This document shows positions 1 to 8,208 of a DNA stretch of 64,000 nucleotides, one piece after another. Every line of letters begins with the position of its first letter. Within the stretch, counting starts at the first letter, position 1. Source of the stretch: an uncultured Litoreibacter sp. (GTDB lineage: Bacteria; Pseudomonadota; Alphaproteobacteria; Rhodobacterales; Rhodobacteraceae); contig CANLQL010000001.1 of assembly GCA_947493265.1 (NCBI GenBank), forward strand, positions 1-64,000. The letters run 5' to 3'. The translations under genes were made by a program, and so were the position numbers. The notes beneath the pieces are model-generated. The model was given only the letters and a program-made list of their open reading frames with translations, made no database searches and was not told where the DNA came from.

Positions 1-96
1 CGCGCAGCCCCTCACACCCCCGTGAGAAACCGATCACATCGCGTGAAAATCGCAGGGTTTTGGATGGGGTGGGAGGGTGAGGTTTACCGCAAAACG

Positions 97-121
97 AAAA
101 ACCCGCCTCGGATGAGGCGGG
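97..121 (-). terminator. Rho-independent terminator of the SPFH-nfeD operon
   Basis: Read on the minus strand, an 8-bp perfect GC-rich stem (CCCGCCTC/GAGGCGGG) with a 4-base loop is followed directly by TTTTT and, after CG, TTTT. It lies about 30 bases past the stop of the nfeD-like gene, so it should end that transcript. The remaining DNA from 1 to 150 shows nothing else I can name. Confidence 0.85.
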
Positions 122-150
122 CCTAATCGGTCCGATTCTATCGAATCTCG

Positions 151-438
151 TTATCTATCGTTGATGTCTGTGTCCCAGACTTTCACCTGGCCGGTTTTCA
201 ACCCAAACACATACCGCATCACCAACCATGCGATCAGGGACAGGACACCGAAGGCCACCAAGGTTATTGGCAAAGATCCTGCAAGGTAAGTTGCGAAGAC
301 GCCGCCTGCCAAAAAGATAATCCCGACGGCCGCAGCACCTAAGGCAAATCCTAGCAAGATGTAGCCCGGGATCAAGATCTCAAGAATGCCCAGCGCAAGC
401 GCTGCCGCAAACCAAATCCAATATTGTGCGAAGTCCAT
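151..438 (-). CDS. NfeD family membrane protein (short form)
   Basis: A 95-residue, almost wholly hydrophobic protein with three likely membrane segments (about residues 8-25, 30-48 and 55-75) and a short polar tail. The segment ILEILIPGY followed by a glycine/alanine-rich helix is typical of NfeD proteins. NfeD partners work with SPFH (stomatin-like) proteins in membrane microdomains and membrane quality control. Its ATG overlaps the stop of the upstream SPFH gene by one base (TAATG), so the two are translationally coupled. Full NfeD proteins carry a C-terminal OB-fold of about 60 residues; here the chain ends soon after the last helix, so this is the minimal form. Family assignment is good; exact function is not known. 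Confidence 0.85.
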   Translation of the reverse strand: MDFAQYWIWFAAALALGILEILIPGYILLGFALGAAAVGIIFLAGGVFATYLAGSLPITLVAFGVLSLIAWLVMRYVFGLKTGQVKVWDTDINDR

Positions 439-1325
439 TATGTCCGCCCTTTCAAAAGACCAAACGCATCGGCGAAGGAATCCAGCACGCTTGTCGGTAG
501 CAAAACAGTCTGCTTACCACTGCCTTCGCCAACTTTGACCAATGCTTCGACTTGCTTCAGGGCCACCTGATATTGCGCAGCTTCTAGACCATTGTCTGCA
601 ATCGCTTGTGCTACGACCCCGGTGGCATAAGCTTCCGCATCCGCCTGAATCCGACGCGCCTTGGCCAATTGCTCTGCCGCATAAAGTTCAGCGTCAGCAT
701 TCAATTCAACCGACCGCTTGGAACCTTCTGCTTCCGTAACCTGCGCACGGCGAGCCCGTTCAGCGTTCAACTGCTGCAACATGGCGTCCCGTGTTGCTTG
801 GTCTAGGTTCACGTCCAAGATCTCAGCGCGGGTCACTTCGATGCCCCAATCATCAACCGCATCTGCGACCTGCTGCTTGATCCGTTCGATCAGCTGTTGT
901 CGGTTCGATTGCACTTCGTCCAATTCCATCTCACCAATACCAGAACGCACGATCCCTGCAACTGTGGTCGCGATTGCAGCATCGACGTCACGGATCCGGT
1001 AAACAGTCTTTTCAGGCTCGATAATTCGGTAGAAAACGCTTGTTTCAACCTGAACCAGCACGTTGTCGCTGGTGATGGCGTCTTGGCTTGCTGTCGGCAG
1101 CTGACGCTCCAGAATGGATATCTTATGAGCAATTCGGTCTAGAAACGGGACGATCAGGTTAATCCCTGGCCCAAGAACCGACCGAAGCCTGCCGAACCGT
1201 TCAACAACGTGTTTTTCACTTTGCGGGACAATTCGGACGCCCGCGTAGATGGCAACGATAATAAGGGCGAAAAGCAGCAAAAACACGAGGTTGTTGCCCA
1301 GAAAATCAATGAGTATTTGCTCCAT
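438..1325 (-). CDS. SPFH/Band 7 (stomatin-like, QmcA-type) membrane protein
   Basis: A 295-residue protein with one N-terminal membrane helix (about 12-31), then the SPFH core beginning with VPQSEKHVVERFGR and GPGINLIVPFLD, and a long alanine/glutamate-rich helical region (about 180-250) typical of stomatin/QmcA oligomers. Such proteins form large membrane-bound assemblies that influence proteases and lipid domains. An ATG 87 bases upstream would add 29 residues, but the start used here has a clear ribosome site (GGAGAG, 9 bases before ATG) and fits the usual family N-terminus (membrane helix first). It is the first gene of a two-gene operon with nfeD and is divergent from dinB. Confidence 0.9.
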   Translation of the reverse strand: MEQILIDFLGNNLVFLLLFALIIVAIYAGVRIVPQSEKHVVERFGRLRSVLGPGINLIVPFLDRIAHKISILERQLPTASQDAITSDNVLVQVETSVFYRIIEPEKTVYRIRDVDAAIATTVAGIVRSGIGEMELDEVQSNRQQLIERIKQQVADAVDDWGIEVTRAEILDVNLDQATRDAMLQQLNAERARRAQVTEAEGSKRSVELNADAELYAAEQLAKARRIQADAEAYATGVVAQAIADNGLEAAQYQVALKQVEALVKVGEGSGKQTVLLPTSVLDSFADAFGLLKGRT

Positions 1326-1454
1326 AAACGTCGTCTCTCCAAAATAAGTTGTTCTGTATATGGGGGCGAATTGTGCCAATTTGAAGAAATTACGGGTTAT
1401 TCCAACTGACATACGGCGATTGTGCTGCCCAAATGCATCGCCTATTTTGGGCCT

Positions 1455-2708
1455 ATGCCAAGCTTGTGCCGCGCCTGTTTAGTCCAGTTCGAAAGTGGGG
1501 CCCGGTGCCCGGCCTGCCGCTCCCCGCGGGTGCTGAGCCATCCGGAGCTTTATTCTTTGACAACGGCACATATGGATTGCGACGCGTTTTATGCCAGCGT
1601 TGAAAAGCGCGATAATCCAGACCTGCGCGACAAACCGGTGATCATCGGCGGCGGGCGTCGTGGGGTGGTATCAACAGCCTGCTACATTGCCCGGATCAAG
1701 GGTGTGCGCTCTGCGATGCCGATGTTTCAGGCCCTGAAACTGTGCCCCGAAGCTGTGGTCGTACGGGGTCGAATGGATGTTTATGTCGAAGCGTCCCGAC
1801 AAATCCGCGCCCTGATGGAAGAAATGACCCCAGCAATTGAGCCGCTGTCGCTAGATGAAGCGTTCCTCGACCTCAGCGGCACCGAGAAATTGCACGGCAA
1901 GCCGCCAGCCGTGATGCTTGCGCGGTTGGTGAAGCGAATGCAGGACGAAATCGGACTTTCAGGATCCATCGGGCTCAGCCACAACAAATTTCTGGCCAAG
2001 GTGGCCTCTGATCTGGACAAACCAAGGGGATTTTCCGTGATCGGCAAGGCCGAAACGGCTGGATTTCTGAAAGACAAACCAGTTTCGATGATCTGGGGTG
2101 TCGGCGCCGTTGGCCAAGCTTCGCTTGAAAAAGCAGGTATCCGAACGTTTTCCGACTTGCTTCGGTGGGACCGCAAGGATCTTGGCGCGCGGTTCGGGTC
2201 GATGGGGGACCGCCTATACTTCTTGGCACGCGGGGAAGACCGACGGCGCGTATCGGCCCACACGCCCGTGAAGGGAATTTCGAACGAGACAACGTTTAAC
2301 GAAGACACATCTGATCCAGACATCCTGGATGGTCACCTGTGGCGCATGTCAGAAAAAGTGGCCGACCGCGCCAAGGCCAAGCAAATTGCAGGCCGCGTGG
2401 TGACGCTCAAATTGAAGAAGGCCGACTTCAAATTGGTGACCCGCCGATTGTCGCTGCGCGAACCAACGCAGATGGCTGACACGGTTTACCGGACCGCACG
2501 GGACCTGTTCCGTCAAACCGGTGATATCGGGCCTATTCGGCTGCTGGGCGTCGGAATTAGCGAGCTGATCGAAGAAGGCGACGCTGACCGGACACCTGAT
2601 CTTCTTGATCCAGATGCTGCGAAGCGCGGTAAAGCAGAACGGGCAACCGATGCAATCCGCGAACGCTTTGGCAAGGACGCTATTCTGAAAGGCAGGGCCT
2701 TGCGGTAA
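1455..2708 (+). CDS. dinB: DNA polymerase IV (Y family)
   Basis: A 417-residue translesion polymerase. The palm motifs are visible: the metal-binding aspartate in HMDCDAFYASVEKR (about residues 39-52), the steric segment GGGRRGVVSTACY, and the second acidic pair in SLDEAFLDLSG. A helix-hairpin-helix region (IWGVGAVGQASLEKAG) and a little-finger domain follow. It copies damaged DNA without proofreading. Ahead of the palm is a Cys4 module (C5, C8, C18, C21) that looks like a small zinc ribbon; I recall it from other Rhodobacteraceae DinB proteins but not from E. coli. The start is placed at the ATG just before this module; a GTG 33 bases upstream is possible. No strong ribosome site is seen before either. 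It is divergent from the SPFH gene. Confidence 0.93.
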   Translation: MPSLCRACLVQFESGARCPACRSPRVLSHPELYSLTTAHMDCDAFYASVEKRDNPDLRDKPVIIGGGRRGVVSTACYIARIKGVRSAMPMFQALKLCPEAVVVRGRMDVYVEASRQIRALMEEMTPAIEPLSLDEAFLDLSGTEKLHGKPPAVMLARLVKRMQDEIGLSGSIGLSHNKFLAKVASDLDKPRGFSVIGKAETAGFLKDKPVSMIWGVGAVGQASLEKAGIRTFSDLLRWDRKDLGARFGSMGDRLYFLARGEDRRRVSAHTPVKGISNETTFNEDTSDPDILDGHLWRMSEKVADRAKAKQIAGRVVTLKLKKADFKLVTRRLSLREPTQMADTVYRTARDLFRQTGDIGPIRLLGVGISELIEEGDADRTPDLLDPDAAKRGKAERATDAIRERFGKDAILKGRALR

Positions 2709-2816
2709 TTTGTCGGATGCCCCGCCGTTACCTGACCTTTTCCTACGCCAGAAAATTTGCGAAACTATGATCGCAGACGATCCAGCAGCGACTCTAGCAT
2801 AGATTGAAGCCCTAAG

Positions 2817-3542
2817 ATGACGTTGGAACTTTCATTTTCAAAGAACTGCGACACCTGCCCGATCCGTCATCGCGCAGTGTGCGCGACCTGTGACAAGCAG
2901 GAAATGGAGACACTGGAATCGATCAAGTACTACCAGACCTATGAGGCTGGCCGCACGATCATGTGGAGCGGCGACCGCATGGAATTCGTAGCCTCCATCG
3001 TTTCTGGCACTGCGACGATCGAACATCTGACCGAAGATGGGCGCAAACAGACCGTTGGGCTGATGCTGCCATCTGACTTCATCGGGCGGCCCGGACGGGA
3101 AGAGGCTGTGTATGACGTCACGGCTGTCACCGACGTCACCCTGTGCTGTTTCCGCCGGAAGCAATTTGAGCATTTGGTACAGAACACGCCACATATTGCA
3201 CAGCGGATGCTGGAAATGGCGCTGGACGAATTGGACGCGGCGCGGGATTGGATGTTTCTTTTGGGTCGCAAGACAGCGCGCGAAAAAATCGCGAGCTTTT
3301 TGATGCTGATTGCCCGTCGCACAACAGCGTCCGATCTGGACACCGCGACAGAGCTTGGCATCGACCTTCCTTTGACCCGCGACGCGATGTCTGACTATCT
3401 TGGCCTGACCTTGGAAACTGTCAGCCGGCAATTTTCAAAGCTGAAGGCCGAGGGGATCATTCAGCTTCAAGGGAAGCGACGGGTTATCATTCCCGATCTG
3501 GATCGGTTGCGCGCCGAGGCAGGCGATGCCGGCCAGCACTAG
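2817..3542 (+). CDS. fnrL: FNR-type oxygen-responsive regulator FnrL
   Basis: A 241-residue CRP/FNR family activator. Cysteines at 11, 14, 22 and 25 plus a Cys pair at 110-111 supply the ligands for an oxygen-labile [4Fe-4S] cluster, as in FNR. A cyclic-nucleotide-like beta barrel (about 35-120), the dimer helix, and a C-terminal HTH (about 187-215) follow. The recognition helix carries E200, S203 and R204, the E-xx-SR pattern that reads TTGAT half sites. Under low oxygen FnrL should switch on the usp and cco genes directly downstream, where three FNR boxes are found. Its 3' end overlaps the convergent usp gene by four bases. I see no good FNR box in its own 108-base upstream region. Confidence 0.95.
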   Translation: MTLELSFSKNCDTCPIRHRAVCATCDKQEMETLESIKYYQTYEAGRTIMWSGDRMEFVASIVSGTATIEHLTEDGRKQTVGLMLPSDFIGRPGREEAVYDVTAVTDVTLCCFRRKQFEHLVQNTPHIAQRMLEMALDELDAARDWMFLLGRKTAREKIASFLMLIARRTTASDLDTATELGIDLPLTRDAMSDYLGLTLETVSRQFSKLKAEGIIQLQGKRRVIIPDLDRLRAEAGDAGQH

Positions 3543-4378
3543 TGCGCCAGCAACACCGGCACCGTCGCACTTTGCAGCATTGTCCGCGTGACCCCTCCCA
3601 AAACCGCTTCGCGGAGGCGGGAATGGCTATAGGCGCCCATCACGATTAGATCGACATCTGTTTCCCGCGCCCGGCGCACCAGCTGATCCGCAATCGAAGA
3701 CCGCAATCGCGCAGAGATTGTGATTTCGACATTCGCACCTGATCTTGCCAGAACTTGGGCCAGCCGACCGCCAGGGTCTGATCTGTTAGCCCCAGTGACC
3801 GGCGGATCAATCACACAAATCTCTGTCTCGGACGCGGACAGGCATAGCGGCATTGCCGCGCGCGTTGCCCGCAATGCCTCTGCACCATCGTCCCAAGCAA
3901 TCATGATCCGGGACATAGGCTCAGTCCAACTGGCACCTTCAGGCACTACCAACACCGGGATATCCGCCCCGAAAATACACGCCTCAAAAATAATGACATC
4001 GGTATGCGCGCCGTCTTTGCGAAATGGCAAAGGCAAAATAGCCAGATCGCTGAAGCGCATGTGATTTGCCAAGAACGGCTCCAGACCGCTCGTCATCATC
4101 GTGACAGCTTCAACATCCCAGGCAATTTCCTCGGCGCCCAGCCGGGCGCGTGTTTTGGCTTCAAGGTCAATCGCTGTGTCTTGCGCGAGTTCCAGATTTT
4201 GCTGAACGGCAATTGCCTGTGCGCCTGCGTAATAAAAACCGGGGTCCGTGCTATCGACCCCGACACAGACAACATGCAGATGCGCGTCCCAGGCTCTTGC
4301 AGCCTGGATCGCCCATTCCAGCGCGTCCGAGCCTTCTGTGTCAAAAATTACTGTCGAGATCGATTTGTAGCTCATCAT
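3539..4378 (-). CDS. Tandem universal stress protein (two Usp domains)
   Basis: A 279-residue protein made of two UspA folds (about 1-140 and 150-279). The second domain holds the nucleotide-binding signature: GAYSHSRLREAVLGG and TRTMLQSATVPVLL near the end. The first domain is degenerate at this motif. Usp proteins aid survival in growth arrest and low oxygen. The start has an excellent ribosome site (GGGAGGAC). An FNR box lies 52 bases upstream; if FnrL acts at the usual -41.5 spacing, transcription would begin about 16 bases before the ATG. A Usp gene between fnrL and ccoN is the arrangement I recall from Rhodobacter. Confidence 0.92.
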   Translation of the reverse strand: MMSYKSISTVIFDTEGSDALEWAIQAARAWDAHLHVVCVGVDSTDPGFYYAGAQAIAVQQNLELAQDTAIDLEAKTRARLGAEEIAWDVEAVTMMTSGLEPFLANHMRFSDLAILPLPFRKDGAHTDVIIFEACIFGADIPVLVVPEGASWTEPMSRIMIAWDDGAEALRATRAAMPLCLSASETEICVIDPPVTGANRSDPGGRLAQVLARSGANVEITISARLRSSIADQLVRRARETDVDLIVMGAYSHSRLREAVLGGVTRTMLQSATVPVLLAH

Positions 4379-4429
4379 GTGTCCTCCCGCGAGTTTTGCT
4401 CAGTTTTCACCGAGACGACCGTGCGCACA

Positions 4430-4443
4430 TTGATCTGGCTCAA
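4430..4443. promoter_or_regulatory. FNR box (usp-proximal)
   Basis: TTGATCTGGCTCAA matches the consensus TTGAT-N4-ATCAA with one mismatch in the second half site. Its centre is about 58 bases before the usp ATG, which suits activation of usp on the minus strand. It may also assist the ccoN promoter, since a second box lies 20 bases away. Confidence 0.8.
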
Positions 4444-4462
4444 ATTGGTGATGGTACGGAAA

Positions 4463-4476
4463 TTGACCCAGATCAA
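4463..4476. promoter_or_regulatory. FNR box (ccoN promoter)
   Basis: TTGACCCAGATCAA matches TTGAT-N4-ATCAA with one mismatch in the first half site. With class II spacing (-41.5) transcription of ccoNOQP would start near 4511, leaving a leader of about 58 bases to the chosen ccoN ATG. This rules against translation starts further upstream, near 4479. Confidence 0.82.
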
Positions 4477-4568
4477 AGTTGTCCGGCTACAGGTTTGGCA
4501 AAAGACCCCCAACGAACAGGTCACGCGCAGGCATTTTGCGCATCGAAGACATGAAGGGGACCACCGCG

Positions 4569-6176
4569 ATGTTAAACTACGTAAAGCTCGTTTTATTGGG
4601 GCTGATATTCCTATTTGCCGCGCTGGCCGCAAACTGGGGCCGCGACATCGCCTACCAGGTTCATGCGATTCTGATCATGGCGGTTTCCGCGGGGCTGTTT
4701 TTCTGGGTCCTTCGCAACACGGACGAACCGGTCAGGCCGGTTGATACCTCGGGCTATCTGGACGGGGTCGTTCGGGCGGGTGTCATTGCAACCGGCTTTT
4801 GGGGCTGCATTGGCTTTCTGGTCGGCGTCGTCATCGCGTTTCAGCTGGCGTTTCCGGCGCTAAACTTTGACTGGGCGCAGCCATTTGCCAATTTCGGACG
4901 GCTCCGCCCGCTACACACATCCGCCGTCATCTTCGCATTCGGCGGGAATGCACTGATCATGTCGTCTTTCTACATCGTGCAACGGACTTGCGGTGCGCGG
5001 CTTTGGGGCGGGAACCTAGCCTGGTTCGTGTTCTGGGGATACCAGCTGTTTATCGTTCTGGCGGCGACGGGCTATCTGCTGGGTGCAACCCAATCCAAAG
5101 AATATGCAGAACCTGAATGGTATGTCGACATTTGGCTGACCATCGTCTGGGTGTCATTTCTGGCGGTTTACCTGGGCACGATCTTCATTCGCCGTGAACG
5201 CCATATCTACGTGGCCAACTGGTTTCTGCTGAGCTTTATCGTCACCGTTGCGATGCTGCATATCGTCAACAACATCTCCATCCCTGTTTCGATCTGGGGG
5301 TCAAAATCTGTTCAACTGTTTTCCGGCGTTCAAGATGCCATGACCCAATGGTGGTATGGCCACAATGCGGTGGGCTTCTTCCTGACATCGGGCTTTTTGG
5401 GGATGATGTACTATTTCGTGCCCAAGCAAGCGGGCCGGCCAGTTTATTCCTATAAGCTTTCCATCATTCACTTCTGGGCGTTGACCTTCCTCTATATCTG
5501 GGCAGGACCGCACCACTTGCACTACACGGCCTTGCCTGACTGGGCCTCGACCCTTGGCATGGTGTTCTCGATCATTCTGTGGATGCCCAGCTGGGGCGGG
5601 ATGATCAACGGATTGATGACGCTACAAGGCGCGTGGGACAAGCTTCGCACCGATCCGATCATTCGGATGATGGTCGTCAGCCTCGCCTTCTACGGCATGT
5701 CCACCTTTGAAGGGCCGATGATGTCGATCCGGGCCGTGAACTCTCTGTCGCACTACACTGACTGGACGATCGGCCACGTGCATTCCGGGGCTTTGGGCTG
5801 GAATGGGATGATCACCTTCAGTGCGCTTTACTTCCTGACGCCGAAGCTTTGGGGCCGTGCGCAGATGTATTCGATGTCGGCGATCAACTGGCACTTCTGG
5901 TTGGCCACAATCGGCATCATCCTCTACGCGGCCTCAATGTGGGTGACCGGCATCATGGAAGGCCTGATGTGGCGCGAAGTAGATGCGCAAGGCTTCCTCG
6001 TGAACTCTTTTGCCGACACCGTTTCCGCAAAATTCCCGATGTATGTCGTACGTGGCCTGGGCGGGGTTCTCTACCTCGCAGGTGGACTGATCATGGCCTG
6101 GAACATGTGGATGACCATCCGTGGTGGCAATAAAGTCACCGTTCCCGTCAACCCAATCGCCACACCAGCAGAATAA
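4569..6176 (+). CDS. ccoN: cbb3-type cytochrome c oxidase subunit I
   Basis: The 535-residue catalytic subunit of the high-affinity cbb3 oxidase, which reduces O2 to water and pumps protons. It has about twelve or more membrane helices. Heme and CuB ligands are visible: the histidine in LRPLHTSAV (low-spin heme), [10 protein letters not shown] and WAGPHHLHY (CuB histidines), and [10 protein letters not shown] (high-spin and low-spin heme ligands). The ATG at 4569 is preferred because AAGGGGA lies 9 bases upstream and family members begin near this point; an in-frame ATG at 4551 is the alternative. It is the first gene of ccoNOQP, under the FNR box at 4463. Confidence 0.96.
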   Translation: MLNYVKLVLLGLIFLFAALAANWGRDIAYQVHAILIMAVSAGLFFWVLRNTDEPVRPVDTSGYLDGVVRAGVIATGFWGCIGFLVGVVIAFQLAFPALNFDWAQPFANFGRLRPLHTSAVIFAFGGNALIMSSFYIVQRTCGARLWGGNLAWFVFWGYQLFIVLAATGYLLGATQSKEYAEPEWYVDIWLTIVWVSFLAVYLGTIFIRRERHIYVANWFLLSFIVTVAMLHIVNNISIPVSIWGSKSVQLFSGVQDAMTQWWYGHNAVGFFLTSGFLGMMYYFVPKQAGRPVYSYKLSIIHFWALTFLYIWAGPHHLHYTALPDWASTLGMVFSIILWMPSWGGMINGLMTLQGAWDKLRTDPIIRMMVVSLAFYGMSTFEGPMMSIRAVNSLSHYTDWTIGHVHSGALGWNGMITFSALYFLTPKLWGRAQMYSMSAINWHFWLATIGIILYAASMWVTGIMEGLMWREVDAQGFLVNSFADTVSAKFPMYVVRGLGGVLYLAGGLIMAWNMWMTIRGGNKVTVPVNPIATPAE

Positions 6177-6188
6177 GGAGCGGGACAC

Positions 6189-6914
6189 ATGGCATTTCTA
6201 ACAAAACACCAAATTCTGGAACGCAGTCCGACGCTTCTGCTGGTCTCCTGCTTTGCAGTGGTCACTGTTGGCGGCATCGTCGAGATCGCACCGCTCTTCT
6301 ACCTCGAAAACACCATTGAGGAAGTGGAAGGCATGCGCCCCTACTCACCGCTAGAGCTGACAGGCCGCGACATCTACATTCGCGAAGGGTGCTATACCTG
6401 CCATTCGCAAATGATCCGGCCAATGCGCGACGAGGTTGAGCGCTACGGCCATTACAGCCTTGCGGCGGAATCGATGTATGACCATCCGTTCCAATGGGGT
6501 TCAAAGCGTACGGGACCCGATGTGGCGCGTGTTGGCGGACGGTATTCCGACGCCTGGCATGTGGATCACATGAACGACCCGCAATCAGTCGTGCCGGAAT
6601 CGATCATGCCGAAATATGCGTTTCTGGGACGCACAGAGATCGACGGGGAATATGTTCAGGACCTGCTGGAGACACATCGCATCGTTGGGGTTCCCTATAC
6701 CGACGAGATGATCGAAAGCGCGCAGGCCGATTTCACCGTTCAGGCAGACCCCGATGCAGACTGGGACGACATGCTTGCGCGGTATCCCGGCGCAGTGGTC
6801 AGCAACTTCGACGGACAACCGGGCATCACCGAAATGGATGCCCTGATCGCCTATCTTCAAATGCTTGGAACGCTCGTCGATTTCTCGACCTTTGTTCCAG
6901 ATGAAAGCCGCTAA
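6189..6914 (+). CDS. ccoO: cbb3 oxidase subunit II (monoheme cytochrome c)
   Basis: A 241-residue protein with an uncleaved N-terminal membrane anchor (about 14-36) and a periplasmic domain that binds one c-type heme through C68, C71 and H72 (CYTCH). The segment after it ([18 protein letters not shown]) is highly conserved in CcoO, and later methionines (MPKYAF) can supply the axial ligand. It passes electrons from CcoP to CcoN. The ribosome site AAGGAG lies directly before the ATG, and the gene follows ccoN by 12 bases. Confidence 0.96.
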   Translation: MAFLTKHQILERSPTLLLVSCFAVVTVGGIVEIAPLFYLENTIEEVEGMRPYSPLELTGRDIYIREGCYTCHSQMIRPMRDEVERYGHYSLAAESMYDHPFQWGSKRTGPDVARVGGRYSDAWHVDHMNDPQSVVPESIMPKYAFLGRTEIDGEYVQDLLETHRIVGVPYTDEMIESAQADFTVQADPDADWDDMLARYPGAVVSNFDGQPGITEMDALIAYLQMLGTLVDFSTFVPDESR

Positions 6915-6925
6915 AGGAGCCTTCA

Positions 6926-7168
6926 ATGGAAACCTATTCATTCTTACGCGAATTGGCTGACAGCTGGGTGCTGTTGTTGATGACCGCATTCTTTATCGGC
7001 ACGATCCTTTGGGCTTTTCGCCCCGGCAGTCGCGCGATCCATGAAGAAACGGCCAATATCCCGTTCCGCAATGACACACATCCAGCGCGCAAGATGCCCT
7101 GCATCAAAACCTGCCCTGATTGCAGCTGCAAAAGCGCGTTCAATTTTGATCAGGAGCCGCTGGTATGA
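6926..7168 (+). CDS. ccoQ: cbb3 oxidase subunit CcoQ with Cys-rich tail
   Basis: An 80-residue protein with one membrane helix (about 14-31) followed by the family sequence WAFRPGSR. CcoQ stabilises the cbb3 complex. Past the usual polar stretch (IPFRND) there is a cysteine cluster, C59, C63, C66 and C68, which could hold a metal ion; classic short CcoQ proteins of about 50-60 residues lack it, though I recall similar tails in other Roseobacter sequences. The gene overlaps ccoP by four bases (ATGA), so translation is coupled. Confidence 0.9.
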   Translation: METYSFLRELADSWVLLLMTAFFIGTILWAFRPGSRAIHEETANIPFRNDTHPARKMPCIKTCPDCSCKSAFNFDQEPLV

Positions 7169-8028
7169 GCAAAACTGAAACCGACGAAGCCACTGGCGTC
7201 GATACAACCGGCCACGAATGGGACGGCATCAAAGAATTGAACAACCCGTTGCCGCGGTGGTGGCTCTGGTGCTTTTATCTAACGATCATCTGGGGCATCG
7301 GCTATACGATAGCCTTCCCAGCCTGGCCAATGTTGTCCAGCGCAACGCAGGGTGTGCTTGGCTATTCCACCCGCGCCGAGGTTGCCGCAGAAATTGACAG
7401 GTTTGAGCAGCAGAATGCCAGCCTGAAATCCGCACTGGCCCAATCTGACCTGACGCAGCTCGCCGCCAACCCTGATCTACAGCGCTTCGCTGTTGCGAAT
7501 GGTGCCGCGGTGTTCCGGACCAATTGTTCGCAATGTCATGGATCAGGAGCGGCGGGTGCAAAAGGCTACCCGAATTTACTTGATGATGACTGGCTCTGGG
7601 GAGGGTCGATCGACGAGATCGCTTACACGGTCACTCACGGGATACGTAATGACGTGGACAGCGATGCGCACTGGTCTCAGATGCCGGCATTTGGCGACAT
7701 CCTTGAAGAAGGCCAGATCGGCGAGGTCGTGCACCATGTCTTGGCACTATCAGGTCAGGAACATGATTCTGGCCTCGCCGAAGCGGGCGCAGTGGTTTTT
7801 GAAGAAAACTGCGCGTCCTGCCATGGGGAAGCGGGTCTGGGAGACCGCGAACAAGGCGCACCAAATCTGACCGATGCGATCTGGCTTTATGGCGGCGATG
7901 CGCAAGCCTTGACCGACACCGTGACCTATTCCCGGTTCGGGGTCATGCCACCTTGGGGCGGACGCTTGGGGAAAGCCGACGTCAATGCGGTGTCCGCATA
8001 TGTTCACGGTCTGGGAGGCGGTGAATAA
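7165..8028 (+). CDS. ccoP: cbb3 oxidase subunit III (diheme cytochrome c)
   Basis: A 287-residue subunit. The N-terminus faces the cytoplasm and is followed by a membrane helix (about 33-55), preceded by the CcoP-typical HEWDGIKELNNPLPRWW. Two c-type cytochrome domains follow, with heme sites C121-C124-H125 (CSQCH) and C216-C219-H220 (CASCH). Axial methionines are likely in SQMPAF and VMPPWG. It receives electrons from soluble cytochrome c. It is the last gene of ccoNOQP, and a strong terminator follows. Confidence 0.96.
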   Translation: MSKTETDEATGVDTTGHEWDGIKELNNPLPRWWLWCFYLTIIWGIGYTIAFPAWPMLSSATQGVLGYSTRAEVAAEIDRFEQQNASLKSALAQSDLTQLAANPDLQRFAVANGAAVFRTNCSQCHGSGAAGAKGYPNLLDDDWLWGGSIDEIAYTVTHGIRNDVDSDAHWSQMPAFGDILEEGQIGEVVHHVLALSGQEHDSGLAEAGAVVFEENCASCHGEAGLGDREQGAPNLTDAIWLYGGDAQALTDTVTYSRFGVMPPWGGRLGKADVNAVSAYVHGLGGGE

Positions 8029-8056
8029 GCGGTGCTCATTCTCTGGTGAGGAGGAT

Positions 8057-8080
8057 ACTGCGGATTTTTTCGTCCGCAGT
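8057..8080. repeat. Stem-loop after ccoP
   Basis: A perfect 8-bp inverted repeat, ACTGCGGA and TCCGCAGT, with the T-rich loop TTTTTTCG. It sits between the ccoP stop and the stronger terminator hairpin. It may protect the 3' end of the ccoNOQP message or form part of a two-hairpin terminator. Confidence 0.6.
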
Positions 8081-8081
8081 G

Positions 8082-8131
8082 GCCCCAGCTCAAGGACCTG
8101 TTCGCGCAATCCCTTGGGCTGGGGCTTTTTT
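8082..8131 (+). terminator. Terminator of the ccoNOQP transcript
   Basis: A long stem with arms GCCCCAGCTCAAGG and CCTTGGGCTGGGGC (one G-T pair in 14 bp) closes a 16-base loop and is followed by TTTTTT. It separates the oxidase structural genes from the ccoGHIS assembly operon, whose own FNR box begins eight bases further on. Confidence 0.88.
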
Positions 8132-8138
8132 GTGAAAT

Positions 8139-8152
8139 TTGATCTGGGTCAA
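8139..8152. promoter_or_regulatory. FNR box (ccoG promoter)
   Basis: TTGATCTGGGTCAA is an FNR site with one mismatch to TTGAT-N4-ATCAA. At -41.5 spacing, transcription would begin near 8187, about 22 bases before the ccoG ATG. The assembly genes therefore have their own FnrL-driven promoter. Confidence 0.83.
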
Positions 8153-8208
8153 GGGCGCAGGTCCGAAAAGCCAGTAGCTGAGACATAGCGAACAGGTCCG
8201 GATAGGTC

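Noticed and set aside
2709-2816. Possible FNR site upstream of fnrL
   Set aside because: Only one poor half site (ATTGAAG) is present and no partner at the right distance.
4479-4568. N-terminal extension of CcoN by 30 residues
   Set aside because: The extension would begin three bases after an FNR box and upstream of the expected transcription start, and it does not resemble CcoN.
4004-4744. A 246-residue plus-strand reading across usp and the ccoN promoter
   Set aside because: It crosses both FNR boxes and runs into ccoN out of frame. It has no motif.
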